This document shows, piece after piece, positions 1 through 8,356 of a stretch of 39,856 nt of DNA. The notes under the pieces were generated by a model, which searched no databases, was not told where the DNA came from, and saw only the letters and a list, made by a program, of their open reading frames with translations. The first letter of the stretch is position 1; every line of letters begins with the position of its first letter. Source of the stretch: Bacteroidota bacterium (GTDB taxonomy: Bacteria; Bacteroidota; Bacteroidia; Flavobacteriales; Flavobacteriaceae). The position numbers and the translations under genes are program-made. The stretch is taken from positions 1 through 39,856 of the forward strand of contig CANKLD010000002.1 of the NCBI GenBank assembly GCA_947483095.1, written 5' to 3'.

Positions 1-60
1 AAGGGAAAATCCCACGCTTTTTTGCGTGGATTGGAATGATGGCAGGAAGAAGCTCCTAAT
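1..60. repeat. Edge-truncated hairpin sequence, possible repeat remnant
   Basis: A short hairpin with arms CCACGC and GCGTGG separated by a T-rich loop lies at about 12-29. The same arm sequence occurs in the structured repeat at 12607-12709. The flanking bases do not match that repeat clearly and the left end is cut by the window, so membership is only a suggestion. Confidence 0.25.
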
Positions 61-111
61 AATTAACAAAAATATCATTTTTTTTCAAACGAATTACCTT
101 TACAATTTTTA

Positions 112-119
112 TATATTTG
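112..119 (+). promoter_or_regulatory. Promoter -7 box for the PASTA gene
   Basis: TATATTTG matches the Bacteroidota housekeeping consensus TAnnTTTG and lies 16 bases before the start codon. No clear -33 TTG was seen at the expected distance. Confidence 0.5.
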
Positions 120-135
120 CAGTAAATCGATCATT

Positions 136-741
136 ATGAGTTTGAAGGGATATTTAAAGAGTAAAGTTTTTGGGGTTCAAGTATTTGTGGCCTTAGTAAT
201 TTTGTTTGTTTTAGGCTATTTATTAATGCATTGGTTGACATTTACTACTGACCATGGGAATGAAATTACTGTTCCCAATTTAAGTAAAATGACGGAAGAG
301 CAAGTGGAAGAAACGGTGGACGATTTGGATTTGGACTACGTTCTTTTAGATAGTGTTGATTTTAATCCTGCCATTCCAAAGCACACAGTGGTGGAGCAAG
401 ATCCATTGCCGGGCGCGAAAGTGAAGGTAAATAGAAAGATATATATTAAGATAAATTCATCGGGATTCACAATGGTTAGAATTCCGAATTTAATTGAAAA
501 AACATACCGTCAGGCAGTTCCAACATTAAAATCATTGGGGCTTGAACCTGGTGAAATCATCTACAAACCGTACCTTGGTAAAGACATGGTTATTGAAATG
601 CATTGTAATGGTAAGAAATTAAATCCCGGGGATAAAATCTTCAAGTCTTCCAAAATTGATTTGGTTTTGGGAGATGGTAACGAAGGATTTGTTGAATCAA
701 CTGACAGTTTAAGTACTGAAACATCTCCGAATGAACAATAA
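136..741 (+). CDS. PASTA domain-containing membrane protein
   Basis: 201 residues. A short cytoplasmic N-terminus is followed by one membrane segment (about residues 13-34, rich in V, L, F). The remainder should be extracytoplasmic and carries two PASTA-like repeats, about 43-108 (with VPNLSKMT and VVEQDPLPGAKV) and about 113-180 (with IPNLIEKTYRQA). The C-terminal tail is acidic and Ser/Thr-rich. PASTA repeats are known from peptidoglycan-associated kinases and penicillin-binding proteins, but no kinase or transpeptidase domain is present here, so this is a stand-alone PASTA protein of unknown role, plausibly cell-wall associated. Its stop overlaps the start of the following rluD-like gene by 11 bases, so the two are very probably cotranscribed. 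A TAnnTTTG box just upstream supports the chosen start. Confidence 0.9.
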   Translation: MSLKGYLKSKVFGVQVFVALVILFVLGYLLMHWLTFTTDHGNEITVPNLSKMTEEQVEETVDDLDLDYVLLDSVDFNPAIPKHTVVEQDPLPGAKVKVNRKIYIKINSSGFTMVRIPNLIEKTYRQAVPTLKSLGLEPGEIIYKPYLGKDMVIEMHCNGKKLNPGDKIFKSSKIDLVLGDGNEGFVESTDSLSTETSPNEQ

Positions 742-1774
742 TAACGACGATATTGAAGAATTAGAAGAAGAATTATTTGAGCATTTTAGATTTGACGTTC
801 CTAAAGGGCAATTGCTTTTAAGAATTGATAAGTTTTTGATGAATTTGATTCCGAATGCTACTCGAAATAAAATTCAAAATGCGGCTTCTGCGGGGGATAT
901 TTATGTGAATGACATTCCTGTAAAATCCAATTACCGGGTGAAACCTTTGGACTTGGTTCGGATAATGTTATCACACCCTCCATTTGAAAACCGCGTAGAT
1001 CCTGAGAAAATTCCGTTGAATATTGTTTATGAAGACGATACTTTATTGCTAATAAACAAACCTGCCGATTTTGTAGTTCATCCTGGACATGGAAATTATA
1101 CCGGCACTTTAGTGAATGCATTGGCGTATCATTTTGAGAATTTACCGATGAATTCTAGTGAGCGTCCTGGATTAGTTCACAGAATTGATAAAGACACCAC
1201 CGGACTTTTAGTTATTGCAAAAACAGAAGCGGCCATGACGCATTTGGCCAAGCAATTTGAAGCCAAAACTACGGAAAGAGAATACGTTGCTATCGTTTGG
1301 GGAACCGTTAAAGAAGATGAAGGAACCATTGAAGGAAATATTGCGCGACACGTAAAAGACAGAATGCAAATGGCGGTTTTTGAAGATCCTACCATTGGAA
1401 AACCAGCAGTTACTCATTACAAGGTTTTGGAGCGTTTTGGTTATGTAACTTTGGTTTCGTGTATATTAGAAACGGGACGTACACATCAAATTCGCGTTCA
1501 CATGAAACATTTAGGTCACCCACTTTTTAATGATGCTCGATATGGTGGCGATTTAATTTTGAAGGGAACTAAGTTTACTAAATACAAACAGTTTATTGAT
1601 AATTGTTTTAAGATATTACCAAGACAGGCTTTACACGCAAAAACACTTGGATTTATTCATCCTACTACAGGTGAAATGATGCGTTTTGATACCGAATTAC
1701 CCCAAGACATGCAGGATTGCATTGAAAAGTGGAGAAACTACTCCAAGTCACATGAGGTGATGGAAGAGGAGTAA
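731..1774 (+). CDS. rluD: RluA/RluD family 23S rRNA pseudouridine synthase
   Basis: 347 residues, the usual size for RluD-type enzymes, which isomerise uridines to pseudouridine in 23S rRNA. An acidic N-terminal stretch (residues 5-17) precedes an S4 RNA-binding domain at about 28-85 (RIDKFLMNLIPNATRNKIQ). The catalytic domain follows, with the family motif HRIDKDTTG at 150-158, in which D153 is the expected catalytic aspartate. Further family blocks are INKPADFVVHPGHGN (109-122) and the RTHQIRVHMKHLGHP block. The start overlaps the PASTA gene by 11 bases, which points to translational coupling. The S4 plus catalytic layout fits RluD better than RluA, but the exact target positions (1911/1915/1917 in E. 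coli) are assigned by family only. Confidence 0.92.
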   Translation: MNNNNDDIEELEEELFEHFRFDVPKGQLLLRIDKFLMNLIPNATRNKIQNAASAGDIYVNDIPVKSNYRVKPLDLVRIMLSHPPFENRVDPEKIPLNIVYEDDTLLLINKPADFVVHPGHGNYTGTLVNALAYHFENLPMNSSERPGLVHRIDKDTTGLLVIAKTEAAMTHLAKQFEAKTTEREYVAIVWGTVKEDEGTIEGNIARHVKDRMQMAVFEDPTIGKPAVTHYKVLERFGYVTLVSCILETGRTHQIRVHMKHLGHPLFNDARYGGDLILKGTKFTKYKQFIDNCFKILPRQALHAKTLGFIHPTTGEMMRFDTELPQDMQDCIEKWRNYSKSHEVMEEE

Positions 1775-1782
1775 TAGTAAAT

Positions 1783-1819
1783 AAAAAAGGGGTTCAATTA
1801 GAACTCCTTTTACTTTTTT
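1783..1819. terminator. Bidirectional terminator between rluD and the minus-strand barrel gene
   Basis: Inverted repeat with arms AAAAGGGGTTC and GAACTCCTTTT around a 5-base loop, with one mismatch, flanked by A-rich and T-rich runs on either side. It sits between convergent genes and can serve both. Confidence 0.75.
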
Positions 1820-2384
1820 AGAAACTGTATCCTACTCTTATTCCCACTCTAGAAACTAAACTTGAAAAGGATCTATTGTCTACATCTTCCGTGCCACGCC
1901 ATTCTATTTTCCAAAGGCAGCCCATAGAAGGATCGATGCTTAACTCTTTTGAAACTTGCCATTTAAAACCTACTTCTGGATTGAAAAAGGAAATGTATTT
2001 GTAGGTTCCGGTATAATTCTCGTCTTTAAAACTAATGTATCCAAATTCCAAACTGTTTTGGTAGTAAAAATCATTCCAGCTTTCTTTTTTTAAGTAAGTT
2101 CTAGATCCCGACGATAATATAATTCCTGTTCCAATATGTTTTCCACCATGAAGACCCGAAACTGCTCTTCCATAGCCTAATTTTAAAATATTGGAACTGT
2201 TATAACCAAAGAAATTTTTTAATAAGTTCTTCTTTTCTGAGGTTAATTCGAATGCGCTAGGTTCTGAAGCGCTAAATCCTAAACTCATGGTTCTTCTTTG
2301 TTCAATAACTCTTACTTTTTTTATTTTGTCTTGTGCAAAACTAAAACTGCTAATTAAAACTACTAGTACTACAATTTTTTTCAT
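1818..2384 (-). CDS. Secreted protein, predicted small outer-membrane beta-barrel
   Basis: 188 residues from the ATG at 2384. An upstream in-frame ATG at 2423 would add 13 residues before the signal peptide and would lie on the far side of the promoter box at 2411-2418, so I chose the internal start. The N-terminus MKKIVVLVVLISSFSFAQ is a clear signal peptide with the F-A-Q cleavage context frequent in flavobacteria. The mature part alternates polar and aromatic residues (GYGRAVSG, LEFGYISF, RVGIRVGYSF) and ends in phenylalanine, as many outer-membrane barrels do. I do not recognise a named family. The gene stands alone, bounded by the convergent terminator on one side and an AT-rich gap on the other. 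Confidence 0.75.
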   Translation of the reverse strand: MKKIVVLVVLISSFSFAQDKIKKVRVIEQRRTMSLGFSASEPSAFELTSEKKNLLKNFFGYNSSNILKLGYGRAVSGLHGGKHIGTGIILSSGSRTYLKKESWNDFYYQNSLEFGYISFKDENYTGTYKYISFFNPEVGFKWQVSKELSIDPSMGCLWKIEWRGTEDVDNRSFSSLVSRVGIRVGYSF

Positions 2385-2410
2385 TTTAGATAAATTTAGG
2401 TTTATAATTA

Positions 2411-2418
2411 CAAATGTA
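2411..2418 (-). promoter_or_regulatory. Promoter -7 box for the 188-residue barrel-like protein
   Basis: On the minus strand the sequence reads TACATTTG, a TAnnTTTG match, 26 bases before the ATG at 2384. It supports that start over the more upstream ATG. Confidence 0.5.
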
Positions 2419-2575
2419 ATCAAATAATATAGTTATGGTAAAATACTATAGCAATGATTAATTTAAGAAATTAAAAAATTAGTAGTTTTATTCTCGAAAA
2501 TTGACTTTTGAAAAGAAATTAAGTAAACCTAGTAATCTATTATTTCCTCAGAATTGTTTTTCAAAAAGCAACATT

Positions 2576-3148
2576 TTAAAAGTGAAAGTTTAATTGAATA
2601 TATCCAAGTTTTCCTATACCTGTTTCAGCCCATTCTTTTTTTTTATTTAAGTCAAAAGTTGAGTTGTCAATAACGATGTTGTTTTTAATATAAAACATAG
2701 GTTCAATTGAAATTGAAAAATTTTGAGAGGCATTATATTGTATTCCAATAAAGGAAATAACACCAAAACTATAAATATCTTTATTAATGTTTTTATAATT
2801 GGAATAATTACCAAATAAATCTATTCCATAATAATAAGTCCATTTCTCATATTTTCTAAGTAGTATGTCTATTCCAAATTTAACACCACCATTAATAAAA
2901 CCGTTTTCGCTTCCCTCTTTTTCATAGCTTAATCCAGATCTTAATGAGGTTTTGTGGGAATATTTATATCTATATTCAATATTAAAAGCATTTATATCTG
3001 ATGAAAATGCGGAATTTATAAATTTAGAAACACCAATTCCAACCTGATGTTTTATCTGGTTTGGATTGGATAAATTTGTTATTTCATTTTGAGAATATAA
3101 AGACAACGAAAATAATAATACTATTATTTTAATAAAATTATTTAACAT
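2576..3148 (-). CDS. Secreted protein, predicted outer-membrane beta-barrel
   Basis: 190 residues, no recognised family. A signal peptide is visible at residues 1-19 (hydrophobic core IIVLLFSLSL, then YSQ). The mature chain has alternating short hydrophobic and aromatic strands (FNIEYRYKYSHKTSLRSGLSYE, FGVISFIGIQYNASQNFSISIEPMF) and ends LGYIQLNFHF, a barrel-type C-terminus with terminal Phe. Its start codon lies 2 bases after the stop codon of the upstream lipoprotein gene at 3151-4218, so the two almost certainly form one transcription unit and may work together at the outer membrane. Base composition is even more AT-rich than the surrounding housekeeping genes, which fits a fast-evolving or accessory envelope gene. 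Confidence 0.75.
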   Translation of the reverse strand: MLNNFIKIIVLLFSLSLYSQNEITNLSNPNQIKHQVGIGVSKFINSAFSSDINAFNIEYRYKYSHKTSLRSGLSYEKEGSENGFINGGVKFGIDILLRKYEKWTYYYGIDLFGNYSNYKNINKDIYSFGVISFIGIQYNASQNFSISIEPMFYIKNNIVIDNSTFDLNKKKEWAETGIGKLGYIQLNFHF

Positions 3149-3150
3149 TA

Positions 3151-4218
3151 TTAGCGTATATAATTTGTAAAAATAGTATTTATTTTATTTTGGAAATCAC
3201 CAACATAAACATCTATATTTTCTCTTGAACCATCAGAATAGATAATAAAAACTTCAGAATTATTATTTATAATTTCATAACTTAAATCTCCAATTTTTGA
3301 TCCATTATAAAAAACCTCAGCATCTGAATTATTGTTTATTTGAGAAGGAGTTGGATCTGTATAAACTGAGAGGCCTTCTACATTAATAGAATAAACAACT
3401 TTTAGGTTTCCTTCAATAAGTGTTCCATTAACAGTTTTTAGATCATCTTTTACAGAGATAATATTATCGTAATCAGAGTCATAAAGTTTAAAAACTGTTA
3501 CGAAATTAGTGCCGCAACCTTGTGAAGTTGAAGAATTATAACTTAACTGAAATTCAGTACTTGAAATTCTTCTCCATTTAAAAGTATGGGAAAAAGGAGA
3601 AGTTAAAATTGAAATATCAGCATTTATTGGCATTGTGAAATTAGTACTTGTATCAAAAGTGACATTACTTAAATTAAGTGAAAAAACTAGATTTCCATTT
3701 CTTTTTAATGTTAAGTTAGCTGCAGTTGGGATCCAATAATTAGTAGCACTATATGAAGTAAGAAAATCGTTGTAAGAGTTGAATGATAACTCCGAGTCAT
3801 TAGCTTGGTTTAATCTTGAAGGGAATAGTAATGTAATTGCGTTTGAATTATTAACTTTTGTCCATAATCTAGTTGAGTTAATCCAAGTATAAATCCCGGT
3901 ATTATTAGCAAATTGCATTCTATCGTTTAAAATCAATTGTCCATATTGCAATTCAAATTTATCTGTCAAAGATTTTAAATATGTATCATTATATTGCTGA
4001 TTCGTTGAGTTAAATAATGAGTATAATAAAAATTTAGATAAATCACCATCGTCCAAGGAGTTTAAACAGCCATAAAAATCACTAATTGTATTTGTAATAT
4101 TTTGTTTGTCTTGGGTAACAGTTGTTGTAGGCAATACTTCGCCTTCTTTTGAGCAAGAATTTAGTATAATTAATAAAAAAATAGCAAATACTGATAATTT
4201 TAATTTAATTTTATTCAT
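3151..4218 (-). CDS. Lipoprotein of unknown function
   Basis: 355 residues. The N-terminus is a lipoprotein signal with lipobox LNSC and lipidated Cys at position 22. The residues after it (CSKEGE) contain Lys-Glu at +2/+3, loosely like the K-(D/E) surface-export signal described for Bacteroidota lipoproteins, so surface display is possible. The mature part is rich in Asn, Ser and Thr and looks beta-structured. It has no enzymatic motif that I recognise, and only two further cysteines (in FYGCLNS and QGCGTNF). It precedes the barrel-like gene at 2576-3148 by 2 bases on the same strand. A lipoprotein plus barrel pair could be an adhesin, sensor or uptake unit, but the sequence does not decide this. 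Confidence 0.8.
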   Translation of the reverse strand: MNKIKLKLSVFAIFLLIILNSCSKEGEVLPTTTVTQDKQNITNTISDFYGCLNSLDDGDLSKFLLYSLFNSTNQQYNDTYLKSLTDKFELQYGQLILNDRMQFANNTGIYTWINSTRLWTKVNNSNAITLLFPSRLNQANDSELSFNSYNDFLTSYSATNYWIPTAANLTLKRNGNLVFSLNLSNVTFDTSTNFTMPINADISILTSPFSHTFKWRRISSTEFQLSYNSSTSQGCGTNFVTVFKLYDSDYDNIISVKDDLKTVNGTLIEGNLKVVYSINVEGLSVYTDPTPSQINNNSDAEVFYNGSKIGDLSYEIINNNSEVFIIYSDGSRENIDVYVGDFQNKINTIFTNYIR

Positions 4219-4496
4219 TGTTTTTATTTTATTATCTAATCTAGAAACGTTTTCGACTTTCAGTTTAACCTGTCTCGTATTGTATTTTTTCTAAATTATT
4301 TATATTAATAACTCTTCAAAATTATGAAATTTTTTTGATAAATATTTATAATTCCCTCTTTATTAATCAACACCCTAATTTTGAGAGTAATTCAATGTAG
4401 TTTTTTTAAATTTCAAATTGAAATAAAGCAAACGGAAAAGTATTTCGAAACATAAAAACTATTCTAATAGCATTAGTAAACTTAAAATGTTATTTG
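4219..4496. other. AT-rich intergenic region between divergent genes
   Basis: This roughly 300-base gap separates the minus-strand lipoprotein gene from yaaA. Apart from the yaaA -7 box at its right end I see no gene, repeat or stable hairpin. It presumably holds the promoters of both neighbours. Confidence 0.5.
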
Positions 4497-4504
4497 TATT
4501 TTTG
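4497..4504 (+). promoter_or_regulatory. Promoter -7 box for yaaA
   Basis: TATTTTTG matches TAnnTTTG and lies 20 bases before the yaaA start codon. Confidence 0.45.
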
Positions 4505-4524
4505 ATTTTCGATAATCTACTACT

Positions 4525-5283
4525 ATGAAAATTGTAATTTCACCGGCCAAGTCCTTAAATTTTGAATCTGATTTACCTACACAGAATTTCTCTGAAGCTT
4601 CCTTTTTAAAAGAATCACGACAAATTAATGGTGTACTAAAAAAATTGAAACCCAACGATTTATCTAAATTGATGGATATTTCTGATAAATTGGCAGAATT
4701 GAATTGGGAACGCAACCAAACTTGGAAAACACCATTTAATCCTGATAATTCGCGACCTGCAATTTATACTTTTGATGGAGAAGTTTATACTGGAATTGAT
4801 GCCTACTCCCTTCCGATAGATAAAATGGAAGACTTGCAAAACCGTTTGTTTATCCTTTCAGGTTTGTATGGATTATTAAAACCGTTGGATTTAATTCAGG
4901 CCTACCGATTGGAAATGGGAACTTCAATTGCTATTGGTGAATCCAAAAATTTATATGCTTTTTGGAAAATAAAGATTACAGAAACCCTTAATAAATCAAT
5001 AGCAAAAGGAGATTTTTTATTGAATTTAGCTAGTAATGAATATTTCTCGGCGGTAGATACAAAATTGCTTAAAGCAAAAGTCATCACGCCAGAATTTAAA
5101 GATTATAAAGACGGAAAACTTAAAATGATTAGTTTCTTTGCTAAAAAAGCTAGGGGATTAATGGTGCGATACATTATTGATAATAATTCCCAAACTATTG
5201 ATGATATACAAGGGTTTAATTATGAAGGTTATGCTTTTGATGCTAATTTATCGACAGAAGTTAAATTGGTTTTTACGAGATAG
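4525..5283 (+). CDS. yaaA: YaaA family peroxide-stress protein (UPF0246/DUF328)
   Basis: 252 residues, full length for the family. Family blocks are all present: MKIVISPAKSLNFES at the N-terminus, TFDGEVYTGIDA, LSGLYGLLKPLDLIQAYRLEMG in the centre, LASNEYFSAV and FFAKKARGLMVRYI towards the C-terminus. In E. coli, YaaA limits intracellular free iron under hydrogen peroxide stress and binds DNA with a helix-hairpin-helix-containing fold. That role is carried over by homology only. The gene is monocistronic here, with its own -7 box 20 bases upstream and a terminator hairpin about 150 bases downstream. The start is supported by the conserved KIVISPAK block immediately after Met1. Confidence 0.92.
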   Translation: MKIVISPAKSLNFESDLPTQNFSEASFLKESRQINGVLKKLKPNDLSKLMDISDKLAELNWERNQTWKTPFNPDNSRPAIYTFDGEVYTGIDAYSLPIDKMEDLQNRLFILSGLYGLLKPLDLIQAYRLEMGTSIAIGESKNLYAFWKIKITETLNKSIAKGDFLLNLASNEYFSAVDTKLLKAKVITPEFKDYKDGKLKMISFFAKKARGLMVRYIIDNNSQTIDDIQGFNYEGYAFDANLSTEVKLVFTR

Positions 5284-5431
5284 TTTTTAGGGAGGGCTTT
5301 ATTAGTGGATTTGGTTATTTGAAAAAATCTGTTTTTACAAGACTGTATTTAATACATAATAGTATAGATCTGTATGTTTATATATCTTTTAAGTGATAAA
5401 TAAATATTTATATTTAGGCATGCCCCTCATA

Positions 5432-5474
5432 AAATTAAACGATAGTTTAAATAAAACAATCGTTTAATTTTTTA
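5432..5474. terminator. Bidirectional terminator between yaaA and trpA
   Basis: A perfect 12-bp stem (AAATTAAACGAT with ATCGTTTAATTT) encloses a 15-base AT-rich loop and is followed by a run of T on the plus strand. It sits between the convergent ends of yaaA and the trp operon. Confidence 0.65.
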
Positions 5475-5497
5475 ATAACATATATTTAAAAGATGAT

Positions 5498-6262
5498 TTA
5501 TTTGAATTGATTCACAAATTCAGGAATAGATTGTGTTCCGTTTTCAGTTAAATGTTTTATAAAAGCACTTCCAATAATAGCACCTTTAGCATATTTTGTA
5601 GCTTGGTTGAAAGTAGTTTTTGAACTAATTCCAAAGCCTACAATTTGTGGATTTTTGAGATTCATTGCATCAATCCTTTGAAAATAAGCTTCTTGAGCTG
5701 CTCCGAAATCGGATTGTGAACCCGTTACATTAGCCGAACTCACCATATAAATAAACCCATTTGAAACGCTATCAATGTATTGGATTCTACTTTCCGAAGT
5801 TTGCGGCGTAATCAAAAACACATTAATAATTCCGTATTTTTCAAATATGGCTTTATAACTTTCATCATAAATGGCAACGGGTAAATCAGGAATAATTAGA
5901 CCGTCAATTCCAATTTCTGCGCATTTTTCACAGAATTTTTCAACACCATATTGTAAAATAGGATTGAAATACCCCATAATTAACAACGGTATTGACACCG
6001 TTTCTCTGATATTTTCCAATTGGTTGAACAATAATTGGGTTGTCATTCCATTTTCAATTGCAAGTGTAGAACTTTCTTGAATGGTTGGTCCGTCGGCTAG
6101 TGGATCGCTAAATGGCAATCCAATTTCAATCATATCTACGCCACTATTTTCTAAATCTTGAATGATTTGAACCGTGTCATTTAGATTTGGATAGCCAGCA
6201 GAAAAATATATTGATAGTAGTTTTTTGTTTTCTTGTAATGTGTTTGAAATTCTATTTTTCAT
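5498..6262 (-). CDS. trpA: Tryptophan synthase alpha subunit
   Basis: 254 residues with a TIM-barrel layout. TrpA cleaves indole-3-glycerol phosphate to indole and glyceraldehyde-3-phosphate and passes indole to TrpB. The catalytic pair is visible in MIEIGLPFSDPLADGP: E46 and D57, with the same spacing as E49/D60 of E. coli. The phosphate-binding end GFGISSK and the KGAIIGSAF block near the C-terminus are also present. It is the last gene of the trp operon, separated from trpB by a 144-base gap that contains the structured repeat at 6288-6404, and it ends just before a terminator. Confidence 0.97.
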   Translation of the reverse strand: MKNRISNTLQENKKLLSIYFSAGYPNLNDTVQIIQDLENSGVDMIEIGLPFSDPLADGPTIQESSTLAIENGMTTQLLFNQLENIRETVSIPLLIMGYFNPILQYGVEKFCEKCAEIGIDGLIIPDLPVAIYDESYKAIFEKYGIINVFLITPQTSESRIQYIDSVSNGFIYMVSSANVTGSQSDFGAAQEAYFQRIDAMNLKNPQIVGFGISSKTTFNQATKYAKGAIIGSAFIKHLTENGTQSIPEFVNQFK

Positions 6263-6287
6263 AATAGTTTTATTAATGTTAGGAAGT

Positions 6288-6404
6288 GCGTTAGGGATGG
6301 AAGCGGCATCCCACTGTATTGCTCGGCACGAAGCAATATGGTGGATACAGCGGACAGCCCGACCCCAAGTCCTGAATTTTTATTCAGGACTTGGGGAAAC
6401 GCCC
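6288..6404 (-). ncRNA. Structured repeat, copy 1 (possible Flavo-1-type RNA motif)
   Basis: This element fills the trpB-trpA gap. Outer arms GCGTT (6288-6292) and AACGC (6398-6402) pair. Inside are two hairpins. The first has TATTGCT/AGCAATA arms, topped below by CCAC/GTGG. The second is a perfect 15-bp stem (6363-6377 with 6382-6396). On the minus strand the blocks read GGGCGTT, GGTCGGGCTGTCCGCT, then GATGCCGCTTCCATCCCTAACGC. The same blocks recur at 12607-12709 and, in the opposite orientation, at 28603-28730. From memory this resembles the flavobacterial Flavo-1 RNA motif, but that identity was not checked. Confidence 0.7.
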
Positions 6405-6406
6405 AA

Positions 6407-7588
6407 TTAAAGTTTAAAATAATCGATATAGGTGTTCAAATCTTTGTCGCCGCGCCCCGATAAATTGATGATCAAAATATCGGTTGGTTTGAACTTCATT
6501 TCATCCAAAATTGCGAAGGCATGGGCGGTTTCAATCGCAGGAATTATACCTTCGGTTTGGGATAATTTGATGCCCCAATTCATAGCGTCTTCATCGGTAA
6601 TTGAGATGAATTGAGCGCGTTTCGTTTCGTATAAATGAGCATGCATAGGGCCTACACCGGGGTAATCCAATCCTGCGGAAATGGAATACGGCTCGGTAAT
6701 TTGACCGTCGTCTGTTTGCATTAAAAGGGTTTTACTTCCGTGAATAACGCCAATTTTCCCCAAGGCAGAAGTTGCAGCACTTTCTCCCGAATGGATGCCT
6801 TTTCCAGCCGCTTCTACAGCGATAATTTGCACGTCATTGTCGTCCAAAAAGTGGTAATATGTACCAGCAGCATTGCTTCCTCCACCAACACAAGCGATTA
6901 CATAATCGGGATTTTCACGCCCTTCTTTCTCTAATAATTGTGTTTTAATTTCTTTTGAAATAACGGCTTGAAAACGTGCCACCATATCAGGATATGGGTG
7001 AGGTCCTACCACGGAACCGATGATGTAATAGGTGTTTTCGGGGTTGTTAATCCAATCGCGAATGGCTTCATTTGTGGCATCTTTCAGGGTTTTAGAACCG
7101 GAAGTTGCGGGACGAACTTCGGCACCCAACATTTTCATTCTTGCCACGTTTGGGGCTTGCCGTTTGATGTCGATTTCACCCATATAAACGATGCATTCCA
7201 AACCCATTAACGCACAAACGGTGGCGGTTGCAACGCCGTGTTGACCAGCGCCAGTTTCTGCAATAATTCGAGTTTTTCCAAGTCGTTTTGCCACTAAAAT
7301 TTGCCCAATAGTGTTATTGATTTTATGTGCGCCAGTATGGCATAAATCTTCTCTTTTTAGGTAAATTTTCGTATTGTATTCCTTAGACAAACGCTCAGCA
7401 AAATAGAGTGGAGTAGGGCGTCCAACGAAGTCTTTTAATAAATTGTCAAATTCTATTTGGAATGACGGTTCGGCTGTAATTTTTAAATAATTAAGTCGTA
7501 ATTCCTCCACATTTGGGAATAACATTTCGGGAATAAAAGCACCGCCATAATTTCCGTAAAATCCATTTTCATTAACGTTATAACTCAT
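6407..7588 (-). CDS. trpB: Tryptophan synthase beta subunit
   Basis: 393 residues, normal for the TrpB1 type. It is a PLP enzyme that condenses indole with serine. The PLP-binding lysine is K89 in HTGAHKINN, and the catalytic Glu lies in [14 protein letters not shown]. The phosphate-binding glycine loop [10 protein letters not shown] is present. The start codon overlaps the stop codon of trpF as ATGA (7585-7588), a typical translational-coupling arrangement. A 144-base gap with a structured repeat separates it from trpA. The partner trpA is encoded in the same operon, so the alpha2-beta2 complex is complete. Confidence 0.98.
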   Translation of the reverse strand: MSYNVNENGFYGNYGGAFIPEMLFPNVEELRLNYLKITAEPSFQIEFDNLLKDFVGRPTPLYFAERLSKEYNTKIYLKREDLCHTGAHKINNTIGQILVAKRLGKTRIIAETGAGQHGVATATVCALMGLECIVYMGEIDIKRQAPNVARMKMLGAEVRPATSGSKTLKDATNEAIRDWINNPENTYYIIGSVVGPHPYPDMVARFQAVISKEIKTQLLEKEGRENPDYVIACVGGGSNAAGTYYHFLDDNDVQIIAVEAAGKGIHSGESAATSALGKIGVIHGSKTLLMQTDDGQITEPYSISAGLDYPGVGPMHAHLYETKRAQFISITDEDAMNWGIKLSQTEGIIPAIETAHAFAILDEMKFKPTDILIINLSGRGDKDLNTYIDYFKL

Positions 7589-8277
7589 TTTTTTAAATTT
7601 AAAATTTCAATATGTGATTGAAACGATGTTAATAATTCTATATTTTTTAATCCAGGTTCTGTTTCAAATTTGCTATTTACATCGATGCCGTAAATTGGTA
7701 AATTCATTTCTTTTAGTAGCTTTATTTCTTCAATTCCGATTCCCCCACTTAGGAAAAAAGGTTTATTTGACGGGTATTTTTTCAACAGATTCCAATCGAA
7801 AGTGACGCCGTTTCCACCAGGTAATTTCCCTTTTGTATCAAATAGAAAATAATCGCAAACACCTTCAAATTCTTTTAAAATTGTAAAATCAAAGTTGTCT
7901 TTTATAGAAAATACTTTAATGATTTCGATTGGTATTTCTTTTAGTTTTTTACAATATTCAACCGATTCACTTCCGTGTAATTGAATACAATATAAGTTGT
8001 GTTTTTCAATTTTAGAAACTACAATTTCAAATGATTCGTCAACAAATACTCCAACTTTTTTGATAGATTTAGGTAGTATTGGAATTTCCTCATCAAAATA
8101 ACGACTGGATTTTTCCCAGAAAATAAAGCCCATATAGTTGGGTAGTAGTGCACCTACTTCGAGGATGTTTTCGGGGAATTTCATTCCGCAGATTTTAATC
8201 CTCACCCCTCCCGAAGGTTCGGGACTCTCCGAAGGATAGGAAGCCGAAACGTATTGATAGTCTTTAATTTTTTTCAT
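7585..8277 (-). CDS. trpF: Phosphoribosylanthranilate isomerase
   Basis: TrpF performs the Amadori rearrangement of phosphoribosylanthranilate to CdRP. The catalytic cysteine lies in [13 protein letters not shown] and the catalytic aspartate in [22 protein letters not shown] and [16 protein letters not shown] are typical C-terminal blocks. The core normally starts at the M-K-IKICG position, but here about 24 extra residues precede it, including [10 protein letters not shown], encoded by a palindromic repeat at 8199-8241. I place the start at the ATG at 8277. An ATG at 8304 or a GTG at 8205, which lies inside the repeat and immediately before RIKICG, are alternatives. With the GTG the protein would have normal family length. 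The 3' end overlaps trpB by 4 bases. Confidence 0.9.
   Translation of the reverse strand: MKKIKDYQYVSASYPSESPEPSGGVRIKICGMKFPENILEVGALLPNYMGFIFWEKSSRYFDEEIPILPKSIKKVGVFVDESFEIVVSKIEKHNLYCIQLHGSESVEYCKKLKEIPIEIIKVFSIKDNFDFTILKEFEGVCDYFLFDTKGKLPGGNGVTFDWNLLKKYPSNKPFFLSGGIGIEEIKLLKEMNLPIYGIDVNSKFETEPGLKNIELLTSFQSHIEILNLKK
8199..8241 (-). repeat. C/G-rich palindromic repeat within the 5' end of trpF
   Basis: Contains the exact palindrome CCCGAAGGTTCGGG at 8210-8223, flanked by CCTCACCCCT on one side and a second CCGAAGGA on the other. It is in frame with trpF and encodes residues [10 protein letters not shown] just before the conserved RIKICGM. The same kind of C/G-rich element occurs at 8357-8381, 10914-10936 and 34373-34403. 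Confidence 0.65.
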
Positions 8278-8301
8278 TATTATTTTTTGAACACTAATTA
8301 T

Positions 8302-8333
8302 CACGGATTAATTCGTGAAAATTTGTGAAATTC
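8302..8333. repeat. Short dyad repeat in the trpC-trpF gap
   Basis: CACGGATTAATTCGTG is a near-perfect palindrome followed by a further GTGAAA-type repeat unit. From memory, CACGAATT/AATTCGTG units are frequent intergenic repeats in Flavobacterium. Only one copy is seen here. Confidence 0.4.
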
Positions 8334-8356
8334 TTGTTTGATTTTTAGTTCTTACT

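Noticed and set aside
4106..4294. 62-codon open frame on the plus strand at the start of the lipoprotein gene
   Set aside because: It is mostly antisense to the lipoprotein signal region, whose signal peptide and lipobox are convincing. No independent support.
6225..6410. Short plus-strand open frame across the trpB-trpA gap
   Set aside because: Its sequence is the structured repeat read as protein, and it overlaps trpA. The paired arms explain the sequence better than coding does.
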